Shown piece after piece: positions 10,031-18,548 of a stretch of 64,000 nt of DNA. A program made the position numbers and the translations under genes. Location of the stretch: positions 248,001 to 312,000 of the forward strand of contig JAXMAB010000006.1 of assembly GCA_046350655.1 (NCBI GenBank). Reading direction: 5' to 3'. The first letter of the stretch is position 1. Each line of letters opens with the position of its first letter. This DNA comes from JAEUHO01 sp046350655. GTDB taxonomy: Bacteria; Planctomycetota; PLA2; JAEUHO01. The notes beneath the pieces were generated by a model that was not told the origin of the DNA, did no database searches, and saw nothing but the letters and a program-made list of their open reading frames with translations.

Positions 10031-11728
10031 CTAGAACAGGCCGACGATGTTGCCGTTGGCGTCGAGGTCGACGTTCTCGAGGCCCGGCTTGCTGCCGAGG
10101 CCCGGCATGGTCTTCATCTCGCCGCAGAGCGGGTAGAGGAAGCCGGCGCCGGCCGACAGGCGCACCTCGCGGACCGGCAGGCGGAAGCCCGTCGGACGGC
10201 CCTTCTTCTCGGGGTCGCCCGAGAGCGAGAGGTGGGTCTTCGCCATGCAGATCGGGAGGTTGCCGTAGCCGAGCTTCTCGTAGCGCGCGACGTCGGCGTT
10301 CGCCTGGTCGCTCCAGTCGATGCCGTCGGCGCCGTACATGCGGCGGGCGATGGTCTCGACCTTCTCCTTCACGGGCGCCTCGAGCGGGTAGAGGAAGCGG
10401 AACTTGCCGCCGCCCTTCTCGCACGCGGCGTCGACGGCCTGCGCGAGCGCCCGGCCGCCCTCGCCGCCCTTGCCGAACACCTCGCTCACCTCGGCGCCGA
10501 ACGCGCCCGCGCCGAGCGCGCGCTTGCGGACGAGGTCGTGCTCGCGGTCGGTGTCGGCCGGGAAGCGGTTGATGGCGACGACGGCCGGGATGCCGTGGGC
10601 CCGGACGTTCTCGAGCTGCTTCTCGAGGTTGCCGATGCCGGCCTCGATGGCGCCGAGGTCCTCGCGGTCGAGCGCGGGGTCGAGCGGCTTGCCGGGGACG
10701 ATCTTGAAGCGGCCGCTGTGCATCTTGAGCGCGCGGATCGTCGTGACGACGACCGCGGCGCTCGGCGTCAGGCCCGAGGCCCGGCACTTGATGTTGAAGA
10801 ACTTCTCGCAGCCGATGTCGGCGCCGAAGCCGGCCTCGGTCACCACGTAGTCGGCCAGCCGGAGCGCGATGCGGTCCGCGACGATCGACGAGTTGCCGTG
10901 CGCGATGTTGGCGAACGGGCCCGCGTGGACGAAGCAGGGCGTGCCCTCCGTCGTCTGCATGAGGGTGGGCTTGATGGCCTCGCGCAGGATGACGGCGGCG
11001 GCGCCGGCGCAGCGCGTGTCGTCGGCGGTGATCGCGGTGCCGTCCTTGCGGTAGCCGAGGATGACGCGGCCGATGCGCTTGCGCATGTCCACGACGCCGT
11101 CGGCCAGGGCGAGGATCGCCATGAGCTCGCTGGCGACGGCGATGTCGAAGCCGGTGCGGCGGGGGACGCCGTTCTCGTCGCCGCCGAGGCCGACGAGGAT
11201 GTCGCGCATCACGCGGTCGTTGATGTCGACGACGCGGCGCCACGAGACGCGGTCGGGGTCGAAGCCGAAGCGGTTCTTCAGCAGGATCGAGGCGTCGATG
11301 TGCGCGGCGACGAGGTTGTGGGCCGCCGACACCGCGTGGATGTCGCCCGTCAGGTGGAGGTTGAACTCCTCCATCGGGATGACCTGGCTGTAGCCGCCGC
11401 CGGCGGCGCCGCCCTTGATGCCGAAGAGCGGGCCCATGGACGGCTGGCGGAGGCAGGTGAAGACGTTCTTGCCGAGCTTCGCGAGGCCGAGGGACGTGCC
11501 GATCGTGTGGACCGTCTTGCCCTCGCCGAGCGGCGTGGGCGTGACCGCCGTGACGACGACGTAGCGGCCCTGGGGGCGGTCCTTCACGCGGTCGATCGCC
11601 GAGAGGGCGATCTTGGCCTTGTGGTGGCCGTAGGGCTCCACCTCCGCGGGCAGGAACCCGGCCTTCGCGGCGATCTCCGTGATCGGCTGGAGCGGGATCG
11701 AGCGGGCGATCTCGAGGTCGTTCTTCAT
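10031..11728 (-). CDS. fhs: Formate--tetrahydrofolate ligase
   Basis: A 565-residue protein that matches FTHFS over its full length. Visible motifs: the P-loop TPTPLGEGKT (about residues 65-74), RQPSMGPLFGIKGGAAGGGYSQV, DINDRVMRDI, EAGFGADIGCEKFFNIKCR, and the C-terminal GFRLPVREVRLSAGAGFLYPLCGEMKTMPGL. The enzyme ligates formate to tetrahydrofolate using ATP, producing 10-formyl-THF for one-carbon metabolism (purines, formyl-Met-tRNA). No folD, ack or CO dehydrogenase gene is adjacent, so it is more likely general C1 metabolism than acetogenesis. The start ATG gives the family-typical N-terminus MKNDLEIARSIPLQPI. Confidence 0.97.
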   Translation of the reverse strand: MKNDLEIARSIPLQPITEIAAKAGFLPAEVEPYGHHKAKIALSAIDRVKDRPQGRYVVVTAVTPTPLGEGKTVHTIGTSLGLAKLGKNVFTCLRQPSMGPLFGIKGGAAGGGYSQVIPMEEFNLHLTGDIHAVSAAHNLVAAHIDASILLKNRFGFDPDRVSWRRVVDINDRVMRDILVGLGGDENGVPRRTGFDIAVASELMAILALADGVVDMRKRIGRVILGYRKDGTAITADDTRCAGAAAVILREAIKPTLMQTTEGTPCFVHAGPFANIAHGNSSIVADRIALRLADYVVTEAGFGADIGCEKFFNIKCRASGLTPSAAVVVTTIRALKMHSGRFKIVPGKPLDPALDREDLGAIEAGIGNLEKQLENVRAHGIPAVVAINRFPADTDREHDLVRKRALGAGAFGAEVSEVFGKGGEGGRALAQAVDAACEKGGGKFRFLYPLEAPVKEKVETIARRMYGADGIDWSDQANADVARYEKLGYGNLPICMAKTHLSLSGDPEKKGRPTGFRLPVREVRLSAGAGFLYPLCGEMKTMPGLGSKPGLENVDLDANGNIVGLF

Positions 11729-11800
11729 CGGGGCTCTCGTCGAGGATGGAACGCCGCCCGCTGGGCCTTCGAGGCCCCCGCGGGCGGCAGGGAAGCGGGG

Positions 11801-11824
11801 GGCCGGGCCCGCGCGGGCCCGGCC
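11801..11824. terminator. Perfect 24-base palindrome after the OmcB-like gene
   Basis: A self-complementary palindrome with 12-bp arms (GGCCGGGCCCGC and its exact complement) and no spacer. It starts 10 bases beyond the stop of the minus-strand OmcB-like gene and upstream of fhs. It would form a cruciform or RNA hairpin and is a likely terminator or attenuator; no T-run follows. Confidence 0.6.
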
Positions 11825-11833
11825 GTCGTGGCG

Positions 11834-14155
11834 TCACTTGATCGTCGTGCTCTCGCTCTCGTTGGCGAGCTCGGCCGCGTCGGAGGCGCGCTGGATGGAG
11901 GCGACGACCTTCAGCCAGTTGCCCGGCGGGACCGCCGTGGCCTTCACGCGGAACTCGAACACGACCTTCTCGTTCACGTCGAGGCGGAACTCCTCGGAGG
12001 TCGCGGCCTGGCCGCCGCCCGTCACGGTGACGTTGCGGCTGGAGGTCGCGCCGAGGAACTGCAGCTCGGGCGGCAGGTTGAACACCACCTTGAGCGGCGG
12101 GGTCGCCTCGGTGCCGACGTCGTTCTGGACCGTCAGCACGTAGAGGTACTCCTCGCCGACCACGAAGATGCCCTTCTCGACGTGGTTGATGTCCTGGTCG
12201 ATCATCTCGCTCTGGATGGCGGGGAGGCCCGTCACCTCGACCTCGACCTCCTTGCGGACCTGGCAGCCCTGGCACGTGACGTCGGCGACGACCGTGCACT
12301 TCGAGTTGACGAGGCCCTTCGCCACCCAGTCGTGGGTCGCGGTCTGGCCCGGCTCGATGGTGCCGAGGTTGAAGTCCTTGACGCCGCCGTCGAGGCACGG
12401 GCCGTGGGTCACGCGGACGACGCAGCCCTGGGCCGTGCCGTCGCCCTTGTTCGTGACCTTGACCGTGAAGTTGCCCGGCTCGGCGAAGCCGATGCGGCCG
12501 GGCGCGATGATCTCCATGTCGAGGTTGCACTGCGTGGCGGCGCACTCGCAGCCGCTCGTGACCTCGGCGAAGCCCTCACCGGACGCACGGAGCGTCGCGG
12601 GCAGCTTGCCCGGGCGCGTCGGCGTGCCCTGGAAGACGAACTCCTCGGTGCGGCCCGGCGGGAGGTCGGGCAGCGCGACGACGTTCTGCGTGCCCGGCGT
12701 CATGCCCTCCGGCCAGTCGAGCTTGACCGAGACGTTGCGGATGACGCCCTGGCCCGAGTTCGTGACCGTGCCGACGATCTGCATCGGCTGGCCGACGTCG
12801 ACGGAGCCCGGCTCGCAGCGGCAGGCCACCTCGAGCTTGCCGCGCACGACCGTCAGCTCGCAGGCGCACTGCGACGTGCCGGAGCCCTGGGCCGACGAGG
12901 ACGACCACTGCAGCGTCTGCGGGCCCTCGGCGACCGCCGTGAACCGGACGCTCTTCTGGGCCGTCTGGCCCGGGCCCACCTCGCCGAGCGAGAGCGGGAA
13001 CACCGTGCCGTCGGCGACCTGCAGGCCCGGGGGCGGGGCGGTCTGGATCGTCACGGCGCCGGCGGACGCGTCGCCCGTGTTCGTCACCGTGAAGACCGCG
13101 TCGACCGGGTCGCCCTGCGGGACCGACGACGCCGAGAGGGCGCAGCGGCACTCGAGCGCGACCTTCTGCCACGTCTTGCGGACGATCGACGTGCGCGGGC
13201 ACTCGGCGTCCTGGAAGCGGCCCTTCGCCGTGAAGCGCACGCGGTTCGTGCCGTTGACGCCCGTCGTGTTGCGCAGGGTGAAGGTCGCGTTGCCGTCCGC
13301 GCCCGTCGAGAGCGACAGGAGGCGCGAGCCGCCGTCGAACGCGGCCTCGGGGCCGTCGAGCACCTCGGCCTCGACCGCCGTGCCCGCGATGCCGGCGCCG
13401 TCGGACGCGCGGCTCACCGTGACGGTGAAGGCGTGCGAGGCGTTCGGGAGCAGGTTGACCGCGTCCTCCGGGAACCGGACGGCGTAGTCGGCCCAGACCT
13501 TCTTGGCGAAGATCTTGTGCTTGCTGCCGTCCTTGATGCCCGGGACGTACGCGATGATGTCGGTGACGCCCTCGTAGAGCGACGTGACCGTGATCCACGA
13601 CTGGCCCTTGCCGACGCGGATGTCGGGCATGCGGGCGCCGTTCTGGTCCATGAACGGGTAGTTGTTCGCGGCGTCGATCGTCTCGTCGGCCCAGTTGGTC
13701 ACCGAGACCGCGTACGAGTTGTCGATCTTGTTGCCGCCGTTGCCCGGGTGGGCCGACTGCATCGGCGCGATCGACGCGTCGGTGTACTGGTCGTCCACCG
13801 CGACGATGTCGCCCACGGCCTTCGGCTGGCGCGCGAGCATCCACTCGACGCGCTGGCCGGGCATCGGGCAGCCGCACGTGTCGAGCACGGTCACGACGAC
13901 CGTGTGCTGCGTGCGCACGGGGTTGCAGTCGACGACCGGCGAGACGCGCTCGTCCCACACGACCATCGCGGGCTTGCGGCCGCTCGGCGCCGGCGCGACC
14001 GGGCCGGGCGCGGTGGGCGCCATCGGACGCTGCGCGATGACCGGCGCGCGGGGCGTCGGGTCCTCGGTGCGCGGCTCGGCCGGCGACAGACGCGCGCCGC
14101 GACACGACGTCGCCGCGAGCGAGAGGAGGATCCAACCGAGGCTTCGCCAGTTCAT
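11834..14155 (-). CDS. OmcB-like cysteine-rich lipoprotein with DUF11-type repeats
   Basis: A 773-residue predicted lipoprotein. The signal LGWILLSLAATSC ends in a plausible lipobox (Cys18). After a proline-rich linker and an Ig-like region (to about 310) come repeated beta-sandwich units built like DUF11/OmcB repeats, each introduced by paired cysteines: LECRCALSASSVPQGDPV, QCACELTVVRG, VACRCEPGSVDVGQP, GCECAATQCNLDMEI. Each carries the FTVTNTGDASA / VTNSGQG / VKVTNKGDG core. Chlamydial OmcB, a disulfide-cross-linked envelope protein, has the same CxC-plus-VTNxG design, so an envelope structural role is inferred. The ATG at 14155 is chosen because it gives the lipoprotein signal; the longer frame upstream is not protein-like. 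Confidence 0.78.
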   Translation of the reverse strand: MNWRSLGWILLSLAATSCRGARLSPAEPRTEDPTPRAPVIAQRPMAPTAPGPVAPAPSGRKPAMVVWDERVSPVVDCNPVRTQHTVVVTVLDTCGCPMPGQRVEWMLARQPKAVGDIVAVDDQYTDASIAPMQSAHPGNGGNKIDNSYAVSVTNWADETIDAANNYPFMDQNGARMPDIRVGKGQSWITVTSLYEGVTDIIAYVPGIKDGSKHKIFAKKVWADYAVRFPEDAVNLLPNASHAFTVTVSRASDGAGIAGTAVEAEVLDGPEAAFDGGSRLLSLSTGADGNATFTLRNTTGVNGTNRVRFTAKGRFQDAECPRTSIVRKTWQKVALECRCALSASSVPQGDPVDAVFTVTNTGDASAGAVTIQTAPPPGLQVADGTVFPLSLGEVGPGQTAQKSVRFTAVAEGPQTLQWSSSSAQGSGTSQCACELTVVRGKLEVACRCEPGSVDVGQPMQIVGTVTNSGQGVIRNVSVKLDWPEGMTPGTQNVVALPDLPPGRTEEFVFQGTPTRPGKLPATLRASGEGFAEVTSGCECAATQCNLDMEIIAPGRIGFAEPGNFTVKVTNKGDGTAQGCVVRVTHGPCLDGGVKDFNLGTIEPGQTATHDWVAKGLVNSKCTVVADVTCQGCQVRKEVEVEVTGLPAIQSEMIDQDINHVEKGIFVVGEEYLYVLTVQNDVGTEATPPLKVVFNLPPELQFLGATSSRNVTVTGGGQAATSEEFRLDVNEKVVFEFRVKATAVPPGNWLKVVASIQRASDAAELANESESTTIK

Positions 14156-14595
14156 GCGAGGACTCCCAGCGGCCCGCCCCGCGAAGGGCAGACCCCTACC
14201 CAACCCACGACGGCCCCGGGGGGACCGCCACCGCCACGACGCCACCCGCTGACAGAGAGGGTCCGCCGGACCGGACGGTCCGTTCGGACGCACTCCCTCC
14301 CTAGGGTGCGATCGGACGGAATCTAGCAAGACTTCGGTCGGACCTCCCTGCCCTGCCGTCCCGTCGGGACCTCCGGAGTACGCCTAGTGTCGCTTGGTAT
14401 TGGCGGCCCGCCCCGGGGATGGGCCGCTGGCCTCCGGGTCCCCGCCGGCGCGGCCCCGCGGGCCCTGCCACGGCGCCGGATCCCGAGGGAGGCTCGAGCG
14501 AGGGGACGGCGAGGCCCGGGCGCCCGCAGGGCCCCCCCCCGGGGCCGTGGCGGGCCCGTACGCTCGGGGGCCCGTCCCGGGGCCGGAGGTCCGTC
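14156..14595. promoter_or_regulatory. Divergent intergenic region with clustered GTCCG/CGGAC inverted repeats
   Basis: A 440-base gap between the divergent OmcB-like and beta-propeller genes. It holds overlapping small inverted repeats: GTCCG-C-CGGAC (14261-14271), GGACCG-GA-CGGTCC (14268-14281), GTCCG-TT-CGGAC (14278-14289) and GTCCCG-T-CGGGAC (14358-14370), plus further single TCGGAC half-sites to about 14340. Part of the region is poorer in G+C than its surroundings. It is a candidate two-way promoter with operator sites; I cannot place -35/-10 boxes. No coding feature is supported here. Confidence 0.45.
14503..14518 (-). repeat. Dispersed GC repeat, one mismatch
   Basis: GGGACGGCGAGGCCCG: a reverse-orientation copy differing from the GGGACCGCGAGGCCCG form at one base. 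It lies 78 bases upstream of the beta-propeller gene start. Confidence 0.55.
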
Positions 14596-15675
14596 ATGGC
14601 GTACGCCGTCCGTCGGTCGTGGGGGGGCGTGCTCGTCGCGGGCCTCGTGGTCGGCGCCTGGGTGGGGGCCGCGCGCGGGCCGGCCCGTGCGGCCGACGCG
14701 CCGGCGCCCGAGCCGCTCGTCCCGACCGCCACGATCCCCCTCGGCGACGTCGCGGGGCGCATCGACCACCTCGCCCTCGACGCCGAGGGCCAGCGACTCG
14801 CCGTCGCAGCGCTGGCCCACGGCGCCGTCGTGATCGTGGACCCGGCGGAGCGGAAGGTCGTCCACGTGATCGAGGGCCTCGCCGAGCCGCAGGGCGTCGC
14901 GTGGCGACCGGACGGCCGGCTGCTCGTCACGACGGGCGGCGACGGGCGGCTGCGCCTCGTGGACGCGACGACGGCGGCCCGCCTCGACGAGGTCGAGGTC
15001 GGCGACGACGCCGACAACGTGCGCCTGCTCGGGGAGCGCGTGTTCGTGGGCGCCGGGGCCGGGTGGATCGCCGAGGTGACGTCGGCGGCGGAGGTCCTGC
15101 CGCAGGCCGGGGCCGGGCTCCGCGCGCGCGAGGTGCTCGCGTCGAAGCCGTCGGTCCGGCTCGGCGGGCATCCGGAGTCGTTCCAGGTCGAGGTCCGCAA
15201 GCACGTCGTGCGCGCGTACGTCAACGTGCCCGGGACGGTCGCGCAGGTCGCGGTGCTCGAGGGCACGGGCGTCCTCGACCGGCTCGTCGCGACGTGGACG
15301 CTCGCGGGCGTCGCCGCCAACTACCCGATGGCGCTCGACGCGTCGGGGCACCGGTTGTTCGTCGGCTGCCGCCGGCCCGCGCGGCTGCTCGTCCTCGACA
15401 CGGAGACCGGCGCGACGACCGCGACGTCGGACCTCTCGGGCGACGTGGACGACCTCTGGTGGGACGAGACGGCCTCGCGCCTGTACGCCTCGTGCGGCGA
15501 GGGGTTCGTCGACGTCTTCGCGCCGACGGGCGAGGCCTGGACCCGCACGCACCGGGTCGCGACGCGCAAGGGCGCGCGCACGTCGCTGTTCGTGCCGGGG
15601 ACGCGGACGCTCTTCGTCGCGGTCCCGCGCCTCGGCGACGAGCCCGCCGAGGTGCGCGTCTTCTCCGCGCGGTAG
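14596..15675 (+). CDS. Secreted beta-propeller (YVTN/NHL-like) repeat protein
   Basis: A 359-residue protein with a signal peptide (GVLVAGLVVGAWVGAARGPARAADA). The mature part is built from repeating beta-propeller blades with motifs such as RIDHLALDAEGQRLAVAAL, PQGVAWRPDGRLLVTTGGDG and YPMALDASGHRLFVGCR, as in YVTN/NHL-repeat quinoprotein-like proteins. No catalytic residues are apparent; such propellers usually act as periplasmic binding or scaffold proteins. The ATG at 14596 is preceded by a good Shine-Dalgarno sequence (GGAGGT at 14585-14590) and gives the signal peptide, so it is preferred over the longer frame. Confidence 0.78.
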   Translation: MAYAVRRSWGGVLVAGLVVGAWVGAARGPARAADAPAPEPLVPTATIPLGDVAGRIDHLALDAEGQRLAVAALAHGAVVIVDPAERKVVHVIEGLAEPQGVAWRPDGRLLVTTGGDGRLRLVDATTAARLDEVEVGDDADNVRLLGERVFVGAGAGWIAEVTSAAEVLPQAGAGLRAREVLASKPSVRLGGHPESFQVEVRKHVVRAYVNVPGTVAQVAVLEGTGVLDRLVATWTLAGVAANYPMALDASGHRLFVGCRRPARLLVLDTETGATTATSDLSGDVDDLWWDETASRLYASCGEGFVDVFAPTGEAWTRTHRVATRKGARTSLFVPGTRTLFVAVPRLGDEPAEVRVFSAR

Positions 15676-15732
15676 CGCGTCCGTCCGGTCCGCGACGGTC
15701 CCGCGCGCGAGCGCCCGCGCCGCCGCCTCCGG

Positions 15733-16095
15733 TCAGGCGTGCGGCGGGAACGGGCCCACGGGGGTGGTGGGGAAGGGGCAGCCGCAGGGCGACGCGTGGC
15801 AGGCGGGGCAGCCGCGCGCGTAGACGGAGGCCGCGTCCGCGAGGTCGACGCCCGCGAGGGAGGCCAGCGAGCAGAGCCACGCGAGGACGTCGCCGAATTC
15901 CTCGCGGAGGTTCTCTCGCTCGCCCTTCTTGATCGCGCGCGCGAGCTCGCCGACCTCCTCCGTGAACCACACGAAGGTGCCGGCGAGCCAGCGGCGGCGG
16001 TCGCGCGCGAGGTAGGCCGCCTCGATCGCCCGCTGGAAGCCGGCGATCGTGGCCGGGTCGCCCCGGCCCGCGGCGTCGGCGCCCGGTCCGCTCAC
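15733..16095 (-). CDS. MazG-like nucleotide pyrophosphohydrolase
   Basis: A 120-residue helical protein. It has the all-alpha NTP pyrophosphatase pattern: FVWFTEEVGELARAIKKGERENLREEFGDVLAWLCSLA (about 38-75), where the EExxE plus ExxD arrangement binds Mg2+. Such enzymes hydrolyse (d)NTPs to (d)NMP and PPi in house-cleaning roles. The C-terminus adds a short cysteine-rich tail (CPACHASPCGCP) that could bind metal. The GTG start overlaps the SpoIIE-phosphatase stop (GTGA), so it is translationally coupled to that gene. Substrate is unknown. Confidence 0.8.
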   Translation of the reverse strand: MSGPGADAAGRGDPATIAGFQRAIEAAYLARDRRRWLAGTFVWFTEEVGELARAIKKGERENLREEFGDVLAWLCSLASLAGVDLADAASVYARGCPACHASPCGCPFPTTPVGPFPPHA

Positions 16096-18380
16096 TTGAG
16101 CCGCTTGACCGTCGAGATCGTGATGTCGTCGTTCTGCGGCGTGGCCGTGTGGAACAGGTCGATGGCCGAGCCGACGAAGTTGACGAAGGCCTGCGAGTTC
16201 ATCGGGGCCTTCTGCTTGATCACGTCGTACAGGCGCGCCTCGCCGTACTCGTCGCCGGTCTCGTTCTGGACCTTGAGCGCGCCGTCGGTGTGGAGCACCA
16301 GCCGGTCGCCGACGCCGATGTCCACCTCGACCTCGCTGACCGAGCGGTCGAACACCGGGCCCACGTCGAGGCCGAGCGCGATGCCCTCGGGGTTGACGAT
16401 GGCCGTCTTGCCGATGCCGTGGCGGTAGATGACGAGGGGCAGGTGCCCCGCGCTCGCGACCTTCGCCGTGCCGTTGCCGGTGTCGATGACGGCGTAGAGC
16501 GCCGTCACGTACTGGCCCTGCGACAGGTCGGCCGCCAGGAGGCGGTTGACGCGCATGAGCAGCTCGCCGGGCGACAGCAGGCCGGGCGCGCTCGAGCGCA
16601 CGTACGCGCGCGCCATCGACATGACGATCGCGGCCGGGATGCCGCGGACCGACGTGTCCATGATGATCACGCCGAGGTGCGTGTCGTCGATCCGGAAGTA
16701 GTCGAAGTGGTCGCCGCCGATCTCGAAGCCGGGCTTGAAGAGGGTCTCGACCTCCCAGCCCGCGATGCGGGGCGGGTTCTTCGGCATGAGGCCGTGGTGG
16801 ATCTCGGCGGCCGTGCCCTGCACCTTCGCGGTGACCTCCGCGAGGTCGCCCATCTCGTGCTGCTCGCGGAACTTGATGTTGCTCACCATGCGCTCGACGC
16901 TGCGCGCGATCGCGTTCGCCTCGGGGCCGTGCGCCGCGATGCGCCGGGTCGGGTCGCCGGACGAGCCCAGGCGGTCGAGCTCGCGCGCGAGGTCCTTCAG
17001 CGGCTTGCCGTGGCCGCTCGCGACGACGTAGGCGAGGCCGCCGACGAGCAGGGGGCCCAGGATCAGCATCAGCAGCCCGAGCTTGTTGCCGCCGCCGCTC
17101 GCCGGGGCCGGCGGGTCCTGGAACGCCACGAACACCTGGCCCGTGCGCTGGCGCGACCCGTTGACGACGTCGCCGACGTACACGGTCGCGGCGACGTTCA
17201 TCACCGGCGCGGCGTACCACGCGCCGCCGCGCGCGTCGGTCGGCGGCGCGGGCAGCGCGGAGTTCTTGTCGCTCTGCGCGATGACCTTCCCGGACGCGTC
17301 GCGCCACCAGACGGCGATCGGGTTGTAGCCGGGGACGTTGCCGGGCAGCGAGATCCCGGCGCCCGCGGGGCCGGCCGCGGGCGCGGCGGCGGGGGACGCG
17401 TTCTCGAACAGCTGCGCGATCTTCGTGTAGCGCTCCTTCTGCTCGCGGAGCGCCTTCATGCGGTCGGCGTCGTTCGCCGCCTTCTTCATCGCCTCGCTCA
17501 CGCCGTCGAGCTGCGTGTCGACCGCCTTCTGGATCGAGCGGCCGCCGCCGACGTCCTTCAGCAGGGCGAGGGCGCCGAGGACCGACGAACGGAGGTCGCC
17601 CCCGAGCCCGGCCTCCTTGAGGTCGTTCTCGAGGCCCGCGGCGAGCGTCTCGACGGCCGCGAGGCCGGGCGACCGGCCCGACGGCGAGGGCGCGGACGGC
17701 GCGGCGACGCCGCCGAGGCCCGACGCGAGGCCCATGGCCGTGCTGGCGCCGGCCGCGTGGTACGTCTCGTACGGGTCGGCGGGGCCGTCGTTCTTCATGC
17801 TCGGCAGGACCGCGAGCGCGAGGACGAGCGCGCTGACGACGGCGGCGAGCAGGCCCACCTTGGCGCCGACGCCCATGCCGCCCCCGCCCGCGCCGCCGCC
17901 GCCGCGCGGCGCCGGACGGTCGCCGCGCTCGCCGCGGCCGCCCGACGAGGCCTTGCCGCCGCCGGAGCCCTTGCCGCTCGCGGACGCCTTCCCGCCGCCC
18001 GCGGACGCCGCGCCCGCCTTCGACGGTGGGGCGGACGGCGCGGACACGGGCGCCATCGTCGGGGGCGTCCCGCCGACCGGCTTCATCGTCGGGGGCGCGG
18101 CCGGCGTGACGACCGGCGGCGGGGCCGCGACGGGCTTCATCGTCGGGGGGACCGTCGGCCGGACGGTCGGCGCGACCGTCGGGGGCACCGTCGGAGGCAC
18201 GGTCGGCGGAACCGTCGGCGGAACCGCCGGCTTCATCGTCGGCGGCATCACCGGCTTCTGCACCGGCGGCACGGTGGGACGGACGGCCGGGGGCACCGTC
18301 GGGGGCACCACCGGAGGGACCGCCGGCGGGACCGGCTTGCGCGGCTGTTCGCCCTCGGGACGCTCGGCTCGATCCGCCAT
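16092..18380 (-). CDS. Membrane-bound SpoIIE-type Ser/Thr protein phosphatase with HAMP domain
   Basis: A 762-residue protein. Residues 1 to about 165 are a Pro/Thr/Val repeat region (units like VPPTVPPT and TMKPV). Then a Gly-rich stretch, a membrane segment (VGLLAAVVSALVLALAVLP), an extracytoplasmic sensor of about 260 residues, a second membrane segment (LLMLILGPLLVGGLAYVVAS), a HAMP-like helix pair and a C-terminal PP2C/SpoIIE domain. Phosphatase motifs include EIGGDHFDYFRID, VIIMDTSVRGIPAAIVMSMARA and VASAGHLPLVIY. It probably dephosphorylates an anti-anti-sigma (STAS) protein in response to a periplasmic cue; the partner is not adjacent. ATG at 18380 is preceded by GGAGG. Confidence 0.88.
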   Translation of the reverse strand: MADRAERPEGEQPRKPVPPAVPPVVPPTVPPAVRPTVPPVQKPVMPPTMKPAVPPTVPPTVPPTVPPTVAPTVRPTVPPTMKPVAAPPPVVTPAAPPTMKPVGGTPPTMAPVSAPSAPPSKAGAASAGGGKASASGKGSGGGKASSGGRGERGDRPAPRGGGGAGGGGMGVGAKVGLLAAVVSALVLALAVLPSMKNDGPADPYETYHAAGASTAMGLASGLGGVAAPSAPSPSGRSPGLAAVETLAAGLENDLKEAGLGGDLRSSVLGALALLKDVGGGRSIQKAVDTQLDGVSEAMKKAANDADRMKALREQKERYTKIAQLFENASPAAAPAAGPAGAGISLPGNVPGYNPIAVWWRDASGKVIAQSDKNSALPAPPTDARGGAWYAAPVMNVAATVYVGDVVNGSRQRTGQVFVAFQDPPAPASGGGNKLGLLMLILGPLLVGGLAYVVASGHGKPLKDLARELDRLGSSGDPTRRIAAHGPEANAIARSVERMVSNIKFREQHEMGDLAEVTAKVQGTAAEIHHGLMPKNPPRIAGWEVETLFKPGFEIGGDHFDYFRIDDTHLGVIIMDTSVRGIPAAIVMSMARAYVRSSAPGLLSPGELLMRVNRLLAADLSQGQYVTALYAVIDTGNGTAKVASAGHLPLVIYRHGIGKTAIVNPEGIALGLDVGPVFDRSVSEVEVDIGVGDRLVLHTDGALKVQNETGDEYGEARLYDVIKQKAPMNSQAFVNFVGSAIDLFHTATPQNDDITISTVKRLK

Positions 18381-18486
18381 CACGACCTCCGTCGGGCCCG
18401 CGGCACGGGACCCGCCTGACACGGCAAGGGGCGGGAGTATAGGTCGGCGGGCTCCCCGGGCGGAAGGTCGCGCCCACGGCGGCCAC

Positions 18487-18503
18487 CGGGCCTCGCGGTC
18501 CCG
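18487..18503 (+). repeat. Dispersed 17-base GC repeat
   Basis: An exact copy of CGGGCCTCGCGGTCCCG in the 168-base gap between the pgpA stop and the start of the SpoIIE-phosphatase gene (both minus strand). Confidence 0.85.
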
Positions 18504-18548
18504 AGGGCCCGACGTCACCCGGGTCCCGACGCCGCTCGGGCGCCCGCG

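Noticed and set aside
10031..11728. Formate-THF ligase as evidence of acetogenesis
   Set aside because: No other Wood-Ljungdahl genes are nearby, and the cbb3 oxidase indicates an oxygen-respiring organism.
9413..14326. 1637-residue open frame antisense to plsC, fhs and the OmcB-like gene
   Set aside because: Its translation is Arg/Ala/Asp/Val low-complexity sequence with no family pattern, while the opposite strand encodes clear proteins. Long shadow frames are expected at this G+C content.
16149..18419. Plus-strand 756-residue frame opposite the SpoIIE phosphatase
   Set aside because: It is Arg/Gly/His low-complexity shadow of the proline-repeat and phosphatase coding sequence.
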